Positions 44,962 to 54,873 of a stretch of 57,461 nucleotides of DNA are shown in pieces; the first letter of the stretch is position 1, and each line of letters begins with the position of its first letter. The notes under the pieces are model-generated. The model worked only from the letters and a program-made list of their open reading frames with translations, did not search any database and was not told where the DNA came from. The position numbers were made by a program, and so were the translations under genes. This stretch comes from an uncultured Muribaculaceae bacterium (GTDB taxonomy: Bacteria > Bacteroidota > Bacteroidia > Bacteroidales > Muribaculaceae), in NCBI GenBank assembly GCA_947174275.1, contig CAMWIJ010000012.1, positions 1 through 57,461 of the forward strand, given 5' to 3'.

Positions 44962-46584
44962 TTACTCCTTGATTATCTTCTCTATCGCGCGTGTGCCGTC
45001 GCTAAGGCTTACTCCGAGCAGATACACTCCGCGTGTCAGGTCGCCACATTCTATCGTCACCGTGGCCGCGCCTCCGCATTCAGCCTTTCTCACCTGCTGG
45101 CCCGACAGTGTGTACACCGTCACATTCTCTATCCCTTTGCCGGCCTCTACGTTGACAATGCTGTTGACCGGATTGGGATACACCGACAGTTTCCGGCAGT
45201 CAGTGTCTATAATCTCGACACCCGATAATCCGTTGTAGAATTCATCTGTCGCAGGGTCTTTCTGATTGTTGAGTCCCGCCAGCACGGGGTAGGAGTGCGA
45301 CCCCTCGGTGCGCCATTCCCACACATCGGCGAAGTCCCATCCGAGCAGATCGCTGTAGGTCGAGCGCGAAAGCAGACTGCTGTTATGGTCGGCCGAGTGG
45401 TCACCGTAGCCGCTCCACGACGCTCCCTTCACCGGCATCTCTTTCCAGCTCAGTGTGCCCGATGTGCTGTTCTGCTGATTGTTGTTGCCGCCGAAACGTG
45501 CTATATACGCGCCGTCTGAAGTCGGTTCTATCGAAGCGTTGATTGCCACTGAAGCCGCTACGTTGCCGTAATTGGCTCCGGTCAGACCGCCGGCATAGTT
45601 ATACGCCGTGATTTTTCCCGAAGCGTAAGTGTTCTTTATAACACCCTTGTTCTTGCCGACAAGACCGCCGGTGGCATAGTCGTTTTCATTCGTTACCGCG
45701 GCGGTCGAATAGCAGTCGCTCACCGTTGCGCCGGCGTTCTCGCCGATAAGGCCGCCGGCACATATCGACGTTCCTGTCACTGTTCCGGAGCTGAAACATC
45801 TCTCCACTGTCCCGGATGCCGCGTAACCCGCAAGTGCTCCGGTAAATGTGGTGCCGTTGATGTCGGCGTCTACAACACCGAGATTTCTGATTGTGGCGCC
45901 GTCAATGGCATTGAACACTCCCGTCGATGTCCCGATGGCAGTGTTGCTCACAGATGCGTTCTTCAGCGAATACCCCTTGCCGTCGAAATTGCCCTTGAAC
46001 GGGGAGCTTTTCGTGCCGATTCCGCTGAACTCGCCCACAGTTATGTCGGCGCCCATGATGAAATAGACATCATCGGCCCAGTCCATCGACGTGGTTGACA
46101 GAGCCAGTATGTCATCTGTGGTCTTGAGCACGAAAGGCGACTGCGCTGTGCCTTCTCCGCCGGAATACGCATTCTTGCGTCCCTGCACCACCTCGGCAAA
46201 GCAGTCTGCCGTCTGCCGTCCCGATGATGTGCGGGCTATAAAGCCGATTTTGGTCACACCTTCGAGCTGAGACTCGGTCATTCCGTAAAATGTCATGATA
46301 TCGTCGACACTCAGTTTATACGTTCCGGCCGAACCCGTCATCTTGAATTTGGCATTGATGGCGCCGGCCCAGTCTCCTGATGCGGCAAACTCTTCTGTGC
46401 CGGCAACTGCCCACGTGTAGCAATAAACTTCGCTGCCCAGGTCCGATGTCTGTATCGTAACCTCGAAAGGCTTGGTCGAGACTATCGGCGAAGGCGTCGT
46501 AGTGACACTCGCCTGGTCTCCGTCTGCGTATGCCGACAGCACCGCGGTCAGCGCTCCCAGCATGCATAATACTTTTCTTTTCAT
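44962..46584 (-). CDS. T9SS type A GLUG-repeat protein
   Basis: A 540-residue secreted protein. After the signal peptide (ending SAYA) there is a beta-domain (about 25-140; SVTTTPSPIVSTKPFEVTI, YCYTWAV) like those in front of starch-related proteins of Bacteroidetes. The middle (about 145-370) is a right-handed beta-helix-like run of GLUG units (GALAGYAASG, GGLIGENAGATVSDCYS, GGLVGKNKGVIKNTYASG, GGLTGANYGNV). The last 80 residues are a type A T9SS sorting domain (YPNPVNSIVNVEAG...YTLSGQQV...GVYLLGV). It is exported by T9SS to the surface or medium. Being first in an operon with the amylase suggests a role with starch or a related glycan; adhesion is an alternative. Confidence 0.88.
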   Translation of the reverse strand: MKRKVLCMLGALTAVLSAYADGDQASVTTTPSPIVSTKPFEVTIQTSDLGSEVYCYTWAVAGTEEFAASGDWAGAINAKFKMTGSAGTYKLSVDDIMTFYGMTESQLEGVTKIGFIARTSSGRQTADCFAEVVQGRKNAYSGGEGTAQSPFVLKTTDDILALSTTSMDWADDVYFIMGADITVGEFSGIGTKSSPFKGNFDGKGYSLKNASVSNTAIGTSTGVFNAIDGATIRNLGVVDADINGTTFTGALAGYAASGTVERCFSSGTVTGTSICAGGLIGENAGATVSDCYSTAAVTNENDYATGGLVGKNKGVIKNTYASGKITAYNYAGGLTGANYGNVAASVAINASIEPTSDGAYIARFGGNNNQQNSTSGTLSWKEMPVKGASWSGYGDHSADHNSSLLSRSTYSDLLGWDFADVWEWRTEGSHSYPVLAGLNNQKDPATDEFYNGLSGVEIIDTDCRKLSVYPNPVNSIVNVEAGKGIENVTVYTLSGQQVRKAECGGAATVTIECGDLTRGVYLLGVSLSDGTRAIEKIIKE

Positions 46585-46700
46585 TAACGATTGGTTGAAT
46601 TAAACATTAAAATCACAAATTCGCCTGCAAAACATTGTTTTTGAAGCGGATGTTTATGCCACAGGCCTTTAAATCGTTTAAAATCCATTCAATGGACTTC

Positions 46701-46844
46701 TAAGAGGGTGTTGCGGAACTCGGAGAAATGACTCAAAAAGTAGGGACGCACGGCTCGTGCGTCCGCCAACATCTTGGTTATCAGGTGTGTATTCGGGCAC
46801 ACAAGCAGTGCGTCCCTACAATATGAAGTGCTGCAACTCTTAAG
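46701..46844. repeat. family B palindromic repeat (B2)
   Basis: Left end TAAGAGGGTGTTGCGGAACT, core GTAGGGACGCACGGCTCGTG from 46740, a decayed right core ending GTGCGTCCCTAC (46808-46819) and right end GAAGTGCTGCAACTCTTAA. Spacer contains the family TTATCAGGTGT motif. It lies in the 482-base gap between the T9SS gene and uvrA. Confidence 0.8.
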
Positions 46845-46973
46845 GTTTTGATATGCATGATGTGGTGATGGCCGCCCCCCGGCGATCGGGTGGCAAAGGA
46901 GCTAAACCTTATAACTCTCCTCGGAAATCTTCCATGATATAATCAATTGCAAATTTACTAAATGCCAACGAAT
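46845..46973. other. intergenic stretch without recognised features
   Basis: Between repeat B2 and the uvrA terminator there is a short GC-rich patch (around 46865-46895) in otherwise A/T-rich sequence. I see no open frame, RNA gene or clear promoter here. Confidence 0.5.
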
Positions 46974-47023
46974 AAAATGCGCTAAAAAGTTATGTTCTAA
47001 AACATAGCTTTTTAGCGCATTTT
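46974..47023 (-). terminator. terminator of uvrA, 23-bp stem
   Basis: Arms 46974-46996 and 47001-47023 are complementary with a single mismatch around CTAA. A and T runs lie on both outer ends. It follows the uvrA stop by about 45 bases on the minus strand. Confidence 0.88.
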
Positions 47024-47038
47024 GTCATTTTTCTATTT

Positions 47039-47068
47039 CGCCTGTCACATTTCCGCCTGTCACATTTC
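47039..47068. repeat. 15-bp tandem duplication at the uvrA 3' end
   Basis: CGCCTGTCACATTTC occurs twice in direct succession (47039-47053 and 47054-47068). The second copy runs into the uvrA stop codon (47067-47069). Likely a local slippage duplication. Confidence 0.85.
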
Positions 47069-49958
47069 ATTCAGGTTTTAAACACTCTCTTAGCTCTTCG
47101 CGTATGTAACGTGCGGTGGGCGAGTCTGTTTCGGCAATCTCCTCCGGCGTGCCCTCGGCTATGATGCAGCCGCCGTTCTTACCGCCGCCGGGTCCCATGT
47201 CGACAATGCGGTCGGCAATCTTGATTACATCGAGATTATGCTCTATCACTACCACAGTGTTACCCTTGTCCACAAGCCGGTTAAGCACCGTCAGAAGTGT
47301 CTTGATATCTTCGAAATGCAACCCCGTAGTCGGTTCGTCGAGTATAAAAAGTGTCTTGCCGGTGTCGCGTTTCGACAACTCGGTGGCAAGTTTGACACGC
47401 TGGTTCTCTCCGCCCGACAGGGTCGACGACGGCTGACCTAACTTGATATAGCCCAGACCGATATCCTGAAGCACCTTTATCTTGTTGAGGATATTGGGAA
47501 CATTGGCGAAAAACTCAACTGCCTGATTGATTGTCATGTTGAGCACATCCGCAATCGATTTCCCCTTGAACCGCACCTCAAGCGTCTCGCGGTTATAGCG
47601 GCGACCGCCGCACACCTCGCAGGGCACAAGCACATCAGGCAGGAAATTCATCTCGATGGTCTTGTAACCGTTGCCGGCGCATGCCTCGCAGCGTCCCCCC
47701 TTGATATTGAATGAGAAACGCCCCGGCTTATATCCGCGTATCTGCGCCTCCGGAAGCCGCACGAACAGATTGCGTATGTCGGTGAACACTCCGGTATATG
47801 TAGCCGGATTTGATCGTGGCGACCGACCCAGCGGCGACTGGTCAACGGTGACAATCTTGTCGATGTTTTCGATTCCTTCGATAGAGGAATAGGGGAGAGG
47901 TTCCTGAAGCGAACGGTAAAAATGCTTCGACAATATCGGCTGGAGCGTACCATTGATTAGCGACGACTTGCCCGAGCCTGACACTCCGCAGATGCAGGTC
48001 AGCGTGCCGAGCCTGATTGACAGGTCCACATTCCGGAGATTGTGACCCGACGCCCCGCATATCGTGAGCGTTTTCCCGTTGCCCTCACGGCGCGTCTCCG
48101 GCACCGCTATCGTGCGCCTGCCGTTGAGATAGTCGGCCGTGATGGTACCGCTGCCGAGCATCTCGGCCGGCGTTCCTTCAAACACTACCTCACCACCGTG
48201 ACGTCCCGCGCGCGGGCCTATGTCAACCACATAGTCGGCCTCAAGCATCATCTCCTTGTCATGCTCAACCACTATCACTGAGTTCGACGCGTCACGCAGC
48301 CGCTTCAGCGAGTTGATAAGACGGAGATTGTCACGCTGGTGAAGACCTATCGACGGCTCGTCGAGTATATACAGCACATTGACAAGCTCCGACCCCAGTT
48401 GCGTGGCAAGACGTATGCGCTGGCTCTCGCCGCCAGACAGTGTCGCAGACGCGCGGTTAAGCGACAGATAGTCAAGCCCCACATCAACAAGAAAACTCAG
48501 ACGCGTGCGTATCTCCTTCAGTATCTCGGTCGCTATGATGCGGTGTGACGGACTCAGATACTCCTCGGCTCCGTTCACCCACTCGAGCAGATCGGAGATA
48601 TCCATGCGGCACAGGTCGGCGATATTCTTGTCGCCGATAAAGAAATGCAACGCCTCGCGGTTCAGCCTGTCTCCTTTGCATTCAGGACACACCGACTGCG
48701 TGTAAAACTGGCCGCTCCATTTCTTCGATTGTGAGTCATCTTCATCGGCGCTCAGCGTCTCGATATATTTTACAATACCCTCGTACGCAAGAAAATAACT
48801 TGAATACGGCGAACTGTGTTTCAGTTGCAGCCGCTCCGGCGTGCCGTTGAGTATATCGTTTATCGCTTCCTCCGGAAGGTCGCGCACCGGAGTGTTGAGG
48901 TCGGCGCCATATTTCTCGCATATCGCCTCTATCTGCCAGAACACCACACTGTTTTTCTGCTTGCCCAGTGGCACGATGGCGCCCTTGGCTATCGATATGC
49001 TGTCGTCAGGTATTATCTTGGTGCGGTCAACCAGATTTACAGTCCCCAGTCCCTTGCAGCACGGACATGCTCCCTGCGGAGAGTTGAACGAGAAATTGTG
49101 AGGCGCCGGCTCGCGGTATGAGATACCGCTCACAGGGTCCATCAGCGACTGCGAGTAATGCCCTATGGCATTGTCTTCGATGTCATATATCATCATCTGT
49201 TTGTCGCCCTGACGCAGTGCGTTGGCCACCGAGTCGCGCAGACGCGAGTCATCCTTGTCAGCCACTTTGAGCTTGTCGATGACAATCTCTATCGAGTGGT
49301 TCTTGTAGCGGTCGAGCTTCATCCCCGGCTCTATTTCCCGTATGTGCCCGTCAGTGCGCACCGTCACATATCCCTTCTTCTGAAGCTGCTCGAAAAGCTC
49401 CTTGTAATGTCCCTTGCGGTTGTGCACCATTGGAGCCAGAAGCATGATCTTGCGCCCGGCATATCGGTCGAGTATGAGGTTGACAATCTTCTCGTCGCTG
49501 TATTTCACCATCGGCTCGCCTGAGATATAGCTACGCGCCGTGGCGGTGCGTGCATACAGTAGTCGCAGAAAGTCATATATCTCTGTCGTCGTGCCGATGG
49601 TGCTCCTCGGGTTGCGGTTGATGGTTTTCTGCTCGATGGCTATCACCGGACTCAGACCGCTGATATGGTCGACGTCCGGACGCTCCAGATTGCCCAGAAG
49701 ATTTCTGGCGTAGGCCGAGAATGTCTCGATATATCGGCGCTGTCCCTCGGCGAATATCGTGTCAAACGCCAGCGACGACTTGCCGCTGCCGCTCAGCCCC
49801 GTGATTACTGTCAGCGCGTTGTGGGGTATGGTGACATCGATATTCTTCAGATTGTTGACACGCGCCCCGATCACCTGAAGGGCGTCGAGCGGACGTATCT
49901 CTGTGACCTGCATCGCAGGTGTTTCCGGTGTTGATGCTGTATCTCTCTTTGCGTTCAT
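47067..49958 (-). CDS. uvrA: excinuclease ABC subunit UvrA
   Basis: A 963-residue DNA damage recognition ATPase. It has two ABC-type halves: Walker [14 protein letters not shown] near residue 54 and [14 protein letters not shown] near 660; signatures LSGGESQR and LSGGENQR; zinc modules with [24 protein letters not shown] and CEVCGGRR. It loads UvrB at bulky lesions in nucleotide excision repair. It starts 21 bases after the lytic transglycosylase gene, so the two are likely one operon. Its last codons (LRECLKPE) are encoded by sequence identical to the end of repeat family A, an unusual tail discussed in findings. Confidence 0.97.
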   Translation of the reverse strand: MNAKRDTASTPETPAMQVTEIRPLDALQVIGARVNNLKNIDVTIPHNALTVITGLSGSGKSSLAFDTIFAEGQRRYIETFSAYARNLLGNLERPDVDHISGLSPVIAIEQKTINRNPRSTIGTTTEIYDFLRLLYARTATARSYISGEPMVKYSDEKIVNLILDRYAGRKIMLLAPMVHNRKGHYKELFEQLQKKGYVTVRTDGHIREIEPGMKLDRYKNHSIEIVIDKLKVADKDDSRLRDSVANALRQGDKQMMIYDIEDNAIGHYSQSLMDPVSGISYREPAPHNFSFNSPQGACPCCKGLGTVNLVDRTKIIPDDSISIAKGAIVPLGKQKNSVVFWQIEAICEKYGADLNTPVRDLPEEAINDILNGTPERLQLKHSSPYSSYFLAYEGIVKYIETLSADEDDSQSKKWSGQFYTQSVCPECKGDRLNREALHFFIGDKNIADLCRMDISDLLEWVNGAEEYLSPSHRIIATEILKEIRTRLSFLVDVGLDYLSLNRASATLSGGESQRIRLATQLGSELVNVLYILDEPSIGLHQRDNLRLINSLKRLRDASNSVIVVEHDKEMMLEADYVVDIGPRAGRHGGEVVFEGTPAEMLGSGTITADYLNGRRTIAVPETRREGNGKTLTICGASGHNLRNVDLSIRLGTLTCICGVSGSGKSSLINGTLQPILSKHFYRSLQEPLPYSSIEGIENIDKIVTVDQSPLGRSPRSNPATYTGVFTDIRNLFVRLPEAQIRGYKPGRFSFNIKGGRCEACAGNGYKTIEMNFLPDVLVPCEVCGGRRYNRETLEVRFKGKSIADVLNMTINQAVEFFANVPNILNKIKVLQDIGLGYIKLGQPSSTLSGGENQRVKLATELSKRDTGKTLFILDEPTTGLHFEDIKTLLTVLNRLVDKGNTVVVIEHNLDVIKIADRIVDMGPGGGKNGGCIIAEGTPEEIAETDSPTARYIREELRECLKPE
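47080..47092. repeat. family A end fragment inside uvrA (A4)
   Basis: AAACACTCTCTTA is an exact 13-base match to the right end of A1, A2 and A3. It codes in frame for part of the UvrA C-terminus. The rest of an element is not recognisable beyond it. Confidence 0.55.
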
Positions 49959-49979
49959 GTCGTGTTATTTGCTCTTCCG

Positions 49980-50936
49980 TTATTTCACCCAGTTGGGGTT
50001 ATACACGGCCTTCGATGCCGTTGAGCGGTGGAGTGAGCTTTGTTTGGGCACTTTCACCCGATAGGTCTTTCCCGTCTTGTTGGGAAGGGTCTTGTCGCGT
50101 ATCCACATGTTGGCGTCTTTCAGCTGGGCGTAGGTGATACCGTATTTCTTTGCCCATGTGGGCCAGTCTGCTACAGGCGTGTTCACCTCCACTATGTCAT
50201 ATTCCATAGGCGTGTAAAGCTGGTCGGCATTCAGCGAAAAGCCGTAGGCCCGCGGATTTTCCATTATAAGTTTTGTGGCAAGTATGCGGAACATATAACG
50301 CGTGGTCTCTTCATTCAGATACAGATCCATCGCTGTCGATGCCTGCTGGGCGTCAAGTTCCTTGCTTATGCGCGCAGGGCCGGCGTTATAGGCCGCGGCT
50401 ACCGACTCCCAGTCTCCGTATTTGGCCTTAAGCGATTTGAGAAAACGGCAAGCCGCCGCCGTCGCCTTCTCTACGTCATAGCGCTCGTCGACATATTCGT
50501 TCACCTCCAGGCCATATTGCTTTGCCGTCGACGGTATGAACTGCCATATCCCCGCGGCCTTCGCCGGAGAATAGGCTCGCGGATTAAGTGTGCTCTCGAT
50601 GCAGGCGAGATAGATGATATCCTCGGGCACTCCGTTCTTCTTCAATATCGGCAATATCTCCGGAAAATACCGGTTGGCACGCTTGAGCAGCAGCAGCGTG
50701 TTGCCGTGGGTATATGCTATCGCGGTGAGCTCGCGGTCAAGTCGTTCGTAAAGGTCTATGCGGTCAAGATCATATTCCGTGTCGGCGAATTTTGCCTTCG
50801 ACGGTATCTGCGGACTGCGCACCGGCGCCGGCAATGTCGACTGTGTCGATGCCTGTTGGGCTGCCATCTCGGGAGCTAAAGCGGGCATGCACACCGATGC
50901 CGCAAGAGTCAGGGTCAGATAAATTGCTGATTTCAT
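49980..50936 (-). CDS. lytic transglycosylase (MltD-like SLT domain)
   Basis: A 318-residue envelope enzyme with a signal peptide (LTLAASVCMPALA). The SLT catalytic domain (about 100-240) shows the catalytic Glu in ACIESTLNPRAYSPAKAAGIWQF and the GxWQF...ATAAACRFL...AAAYNAGPARIS pattern of family 1 lytic transglycosylases. The C-terminal 70 residues (EVNTPVADWPTWAKKYGITYAQLKDAN) resemble a LysM-like cell-wall-binding fold. It cleaves peptidoglycan strands to 1,6-anhydro products in wall remodelling. Upstream of uvrA in a shared operon. Confidence 0.9.
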   Translation of the reverse strand: MKSAIYLTLTLAASVCMPALAPEMAAQQASTQSTLPAPVRSPQIPSKAKFADTEYDLDRIDLYERLDRELTAIAYTHGNTLLLLKRANRYFPEILPILKKNGVPEDIIYLACIESTLNPRAYSPAKAAGIWQFIPSTAKQYGLEVNEYVDERYDVEKATAAACRFLKSLKAKYGDWESVAAAYNAGPARISKELDAQQASTAMDLYLNEETTRYMFRILATKLIMENPRAYGFSLNADQLYTPMEYDIVEVNTPVADWPTWAKKYGITYAQLKDANMWIRDKTLPNKTGKTYRVKVPKQSSLHRSTASKAVYNPNWVK

Positions 50937-50974
50937 CGTTTGATTTTGTTTGATTAACCCATGAATTTTTCCTG

Positions 50975-51002
50975 AGAGAGTGTAAATTCAAACACTCTCT
51001 TA
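50975..51002. repeat. family A remnant, both ends joined (A3)
   Basis: AGAGAGTGT (50975-50983) and ACACTCTCT (50992-51000) form a perfect 9-bp hairpin with an 8-base loop, followed by TA. The sequence equals the family A right end joined to a left end without interior. It lies between the transglycosylase start and the T9SS type B gene stop. Confidence 0.7.
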
Positions 51003-51071
51003 CGTTCATGGAAGATATGTGAATACTTACGGTGTCGGCGCTGCGTGACACTTTTGTTCCGTTTCCGTCAC

Positions 51072-52403
51072 CTATTCATTTGTAACACTTCCGCTGCGCG
51101 ATTGGTTGTAACGGATTATATTGATGTCGCCCGACATGTCATATTTGTGTCCGTCGGCTCCGCGCGCCTTGATTACATAATAATACACCCCCGACGGCAC
51201 AAGCTTTCCGTTATATTTCCCGTCCCAGCCCTGCGAGGGATGGGTCAGCGTAGCCACTTTCACGCCCCAGCGGTTGAAAATATGACACTCGAAATCAACT
51301 ATCGACTTGTAGCTTACCTTCCACTCGTCGTTGACCCCCTCCGACGCTCCGGGCGAGAATGCGTTCGGGCATACCAGACGGCTCTCGCCGATCTGTATCT
51401 CGTAGGTGGGGCTGATATAGTCGCACGAGCCGTCGGCATTGCTCGCCTGGAAGCGCATGTACCACGTGCCGTACTCCGTAAACGTATAGCTTACCTCCGT
51501 CTGGTTGAAACGGAGCTCGTAGCTGTCGAAGTCAGGCGACGACGACAGCTGCCATTCCGTGAATTTTACCGCATCGGTCACAATGGCCGTAAACGTGATG
51601 TCGACCGGAGCCGAGCCGCCAAGTCCTGAAGTGCCGTCGCTCTGCTCATTGTCATTGTCGCGTTCCTCCTTCTCGGCGTATGTCATCGCCTCCACTGCAT
51701 CCGTGATATAGACAGCGCTCTCCGCATGGTTTTCCTTCCCCCACGCCTCGTCGAAACGGTCGCCGCTCAGCGCAAACTGCGTGTCACACAGCGGTTTCAC
51801 AACACGTATCGACTGCTTCAGCGCGTCAAGATTATCCTCTTTCTTGACAAAATTATATGTCTTTGCATTTTCATCATACTCCAGAGTGTTGTAACTCAGT
51901 GTATATCCGCGGTCAAGCGTGCGTGGCGCCCCGTTGATGGTATAATATGAAATGCCATAGTTCTTTCCCGCAATAAGTGGCTCTACGTTCAGATACATCG
52001 ATTGGCAGTCGCTATCCTCACCGTTGACCGACAGTCCGGCGAAATCCGCACTGTGCAAGGCATGGTCGACCACCCAGTAGTGGTGCATGCGTCCCGCATC
52101 CTCCACAGTGATGCCGAAATCATTCGCGTTGGGAAATCTGTAGTGGCTGCCGCTGCTGTCAGTAGTCACCGACACAGGCTCGGCGTATGCTGCGCCCATC
52201 GACCCCCACACGCTCCATTTTGCATCGGCCGACGGATATGACACAGTAACTCCGCTCATATCCTCGACAACATAAATCCGCTCCAGACCCGTCGACGCAT
52301 CCGCATTGACCGGTATCACACGGCTGCCTGTAAACGTAAGTTCTGCCCCGGATGCCGAAGCGCATGACAGCATGACAGCAACGAGCGCCCACACTGTCCT
52401 CAT
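51072..52403 (-). CDS. T9SS type B sorting-domain protein
   Basis: A 443-residue secreted protein; the ATG at 52403 is chosen because it opens a signal peptide (MRTVWALVAVMLSCASASG). The body has strand-rich Ig/PKD-like parts (SSPDFDSYELRFNQTEVSYTFTEYGTWYMRF). The last about 85 residues are the gliding-motility-associated/type B T9SS C-terminal domain: CPNAFSPG, FECHIFNRWGVKVAT, WDGKYNGKLVPSGVYYYVIKA. It is exported by T9SS, and type B proteins are usually held at the cell surface. Not part of an evident operon. Partner or function unknown. Confidence 0.9.
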   Translation of the reverse strand: MRTVWALVAVMLSCASASGAELTFTGSRVIPVNADASTGLERIYVVEDMSGVTVSYPSADAKWSVWGSMGAAYAEPVSVTTDSSGSHYRFPNANDFGITVEDAGRMHHYWVVDHALHSADFAGLSVNGEDSDCQSMYLNVEPLIAGKNYGISYYTINGAPRTLDRGYTLSYNTLEYDENAKTYNFVKKEDNLDALKQSIRVVKPLCDTQFALSGDRFDEAWGKENHAESAVYITDAVEAMTYAEKEERDNDNEQSDGTSGLGGSAPVDITFTAIVTDAVKFTEWQLSSSPDFDSYELRFNQTEVSYTFTEYGTWYMRFQASNADGSCDYISPTYEIQIGESRLVCPNAFSPGASEGVNDEWKVSYKSIVDFECHIFNRWGVKVATLTHPSQGWDGKYNGKLVPSGVYYYVIKARGADGHKYDMSGDINIIRYNQSRSGSVTNE

Positions 52404-52560
52404 CGTTTTACCATATAAATTACAGTTCAAACCAATCCTCATAGTATCGAAATATAAAATCAATCTACGAAATTACAAAATTTACACATACTATGCAACC
52501 CCCGCGTCCAACCCGCCGCTGACACTACCTTTGCTAAATTCATCCCCCAATTCAACCGAT

Positions 52561-52644
52561 AGAGTAACAGAACTCATAAAAATACCCCCAAAAAGTAGGG
52601 ACGCACGGTTCGTGCGTCCGCCAATATCTTAGTTATCAGATTGT
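52561..52644. repeat. family B repeat, left half only (B3)
   Basis: Core GTAGGGACGCACGGTTCGTG at 52595-52614 with one base change, preceded by a decayed left end (AGAGTAACAGAACTC) and followed by the family spacer (ATATCTTAGTTATCAG). The right core and end are missing, so it is a truncated copy. The stretch 52404-52560 upstream holds no other recognised feature. Confidence 0.7.
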
Positions 52645-52668
52645 TGCGCTCACCGTCGTTACAAAAAG

Positions 52669-52702
52669 CAGCCTCTTGCCGGCAAATTCCGGCAAGAGGC
52701 TG
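52669..52702 (-). terminator. terminator of ferritin, 14-bp perfect stem
   Basis: CAGCCTCTTGCCGG (52669-52682) pairs with its exact complement (52689-52702) around CAAATT. On the minus strand it is followed by TTTTTGTAACG, a good T tract, 26 bases after the ferritin stop. Confidence 0.9.
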
Positions 52703-52728
52703 TGCATTATTCTCGCTCAATCGCGCTA

Positions 52729-53247
52729 TTACTCGGCTGCAAGAATTGACGGAGCGGTATAAGTGCGGGCTGCGAGCTCCTGGTTGAGCATGTACAGACC
52801 CATGCCGTCATTGCCTATAAGCGTGAACTTGTCGATGAGCTGCTGCGCGGTCTCTTCCTCTTCGACCTGCTCGCTTACGAACCAAGTCAGACGGTCGCGG
52901 GTCGCATAGTCATGCTCCGCTTCGGCAATCGCATACAGATTGTTGATCATCGCAGTGACCTTGCGCTCATGAGCCAGGGTTGCCTTGAATGCGTCGAGAG
53001 GCGATGCCCACTCTGTGTCAACGGCTGCGATAGGCTTGAGTATCACACGGCCGCCGCGCTGGTTGATATAGTTCATGAAAATTTCAGCGTGAGCCTGCTC
53101 CTCTTTAAACTGTATTTTAAACCAGTTGGCTACGCCGCTCATTCCGCTGTTCTCAAACTGCATACCCATTGACAGATAGAGATATGCCGACCAGAGTTCG
53201 GCATTTATTTGCTCGTTAAGAGCATTTTCCATTTTTTCGCTTAACAT
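52729..53247 (-). CDS. ftnA: ferritin
   Basis: A 172-residue four-helix-bundle iron storage protein; the ATG at 53247 (MLSEKMENALNEQ) replaces a longer TTG frame that covers the promoter. Ferroxidase ligands are visible: the Glu in NEQINAELWSAYLYLSMG (helix A), ExxH in FKEEQAHAEIFM (helix B) and EQVEEEE (helix C). Motifs fit non-haem bacterial ferritin rather than bacterioferritin (no haem Met environment). It oxidises Fe(II) and stores Fe(III). Single gene with -7 element at 53318-53325 and strong terminator. Confidence 0.96.
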   Translation of the reverse strand: MLSEKMENALNEQINAELWSAYLYLSMGMQFENSGMSGVANWFKIQFKEEQAHAEIFMNYINQRGGRVILKPIAAVDTEWASPLDAFKATLAHERKVTAMINNLYAIAEAEHDYATRDRLTWFVSEQVEEEETAQQLIDKFTLIGNDGMGLYMLNQELAARTYTAPSILAAE

Positions 53248-53317
53248 AACTGTATTGTTTTTTAGTTGTTGAATACATATCTGATTAATCCCTCCGGCAT
53301 TCACCGGTCGCTTCGTG

Positions 53318-53325
53318 CAAAGATA
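53318..53325 (-). promoter_or_regulatory. -7 promoter element for ferritin
   Basis: The minus strand reads TATCTTTG, 71 bases ahead of the ferritin start. No clear -33 or operator-like palindrome was found. The plus-strand YihY promoter in the same gap was not identified. Confidence 0.6.
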
Positions 53326-53448
53326 ATGCAAATATCGTGCCGTTGTGCAGTGCCCGCAAAGTTTTTGTTATTTTTTTTAAATCGACATGACCATTTTTTT
53401 AAGTATTTGTTATAACTTTATAGTCAATAATTCAACAATCGGGAGAAG

Positions 53449-54873
53449 ATGAAGTTTTTCAACAGGATAAAAATGCGTGTCATCAGCCTCTATGACAGGG
53501 CAATGGCTTTCTATCGGTATTGCTCCGACGGAGTGTGGTCTGACATGCGTTCCACTCCGTTCGTAAAGCTCGTCAAGACTTTAAACCTGTCGGTTCGTGC
53601 GTTCTTCAACGGCGACATACAGACCAAGGCCTGCGCCCTAACTTACCGCACGATGCTCGCCGTAGTGCCCGCGCTCGCCCTTATTCTTGCCATCGGACGC
53701 GGCTTCGGCCTTCAGGAGGTGCTTGAAAATGAGCTCATCGACAGCTTTGAGTCGCAGCGCGACGTGCTTGTGAAGGCCTTTGACTTCGTCGACAGCTACC
53801 TCAGCCAGTCATCCGAAGGCATATTCGTGGGTGTCGGCATCGCCATGTTGCTCTGGACGCTGATTTCCATCCTCGGTTCGGTCGAGCATGCCTTCAATGA
53901 TATATGGGGCGTGAAAAACGGTCGCTCTATATGGCGCAAACTCACCGACTATCTCGCCATATTCCTTATACTCCCGGTGCTGATGATATGCGCCAGCGGC
54001 ATCACGGTGTTTGTGTCGGCCAACCTGCAGCAGCTTCTTCCGTTTGACTTCGTGACACCCTTGCTCAAATGGCTCCTCGATTTTGCCTCGCTGGTGTTTA
54101 TTTGGCTGTTTTTCACCGGAGTTTACATGCTTATTCCAAACACCAAAGTCAAATTCAAGAATGCCTTTGTGGCCGGAATGTTTGCCGGCACCGGATTTAT
54201 GATACTCCAGTGGCTCTTCATCTCCGGACAGATCTACGTATCGAAATACAACGCCATCTACGGCAGCTTCGCCTTCCTGCCACTGTTGCTGATATGGCTT
54301 CAGCTCGTGTGGGTGATATGTCTCGCCGGTGGGGTGATATGCTATGCCTCGCAAAATATTTTCCAATATAATTTCAACAACGAGATTGACAAAATCACCG
54401 GTGCCTACCGCCTGAAGATATTCATCGCCGTGATGGCTGTCACCGTAAAAGATTTTATCGGTCACCGTCAGCCTCCCACCAAAGAGGATATCGTCACCCG
54501 CTACGGACTCCCGTCGCGGCTCGTCGCCTCTTCTGTCAACTTCATGGTCGACGCCGGATTGCTTCTGAGGGTTGTCACCGATGAGAAAGATGAAATCTAC
54601 GGCTACGTCCCCGCCCTCGACGCCCGACTCCTGACCGTGGGCGAAGTGATACGACACGTGCGCTCCTTCGGTTCCGACGGTTTTATTCCTGACTTCGACC
54701 GTACGTTTGCCGACGTGATAGAAGTGGCCGACAGAGCCGAACTCGCAATGATTGACTCCATGCGCCATACCTTTGTCAAAGACATATCCATTACCGACCT
54801 CACCACCGTTGAGGCCGACAAAGCGTCACAATCATTTTCCAATATAAATAATAAAAAAATAAAGAAAGTATGA
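53449..54873 (+). CDS. YihY/BrkB family membrane protein
   Basis: A 474-residue inner-membrane protein of the YihY/virulence factor BrkB family (once mis-called ribonuclease BN). Conserved family segments: [60 protein letters not shown] and [25 protein letters not shown]. About six membrane segments span residues 60-320; the last 150 residues are soluble and include a winged-helix-like part ([32 protein letters not shown]). Function is not established. Its stop overlaps the ridA start (ATGA at 54870-54873), so they are translationally coupled. Confidence 0.92.
   Translation: MKFFNRIKMRVISLYDRAMAFYRYCSDGVWSDMRSTPFVKLVKTLNLSVRAFFNGDIQTKACALTYRTMLAVVPALALILAIGRGFGLQEVLENELIDSFESQRDVLVKAFDFVDSYLSQSSEGIFVGVGIAMLLWTLISILGSVEHAFNDIWGVKNGRSIWRKLTDYLAIFLILPVLMICASGITVFVSANLQQLLPFDFVTPLLKWLLDFASLVFIWLFFTGVYMLIPNTKVKFKNAFVAGMFAGTGFMILQWLFISGQIYVSKYNAIYGSFAFLPLLLIWLQLVWVICLAGGVICYASQNIFQYNFNNEIDKITGAYRLKIFIAVMAVTVKDFIGHRQPPTKEDIVTRYGLPSRLVASSVNFMVDAGLLLRVVTDEKDEIYGYVPALDARLLTVGEVIRHVRSFGSDGFIPDFDRTFADVIEVADRAELAMIDSMRHTFVKDISITDLTTVEADKASQSFSNINNKKIKKV

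Noticed and set aside
53248..53331. Longer ferritin frame from a TTG codon
   Set aside because: It covers the promoter -7 element, and the family begins at the ATG at 53247.
53809..54768. 319-residue minus-strand frame opposite the YihY gene
   Set aside because: Antisense shadow; the plus-strand gene has conserved membrane segments and is coupled to ridA.
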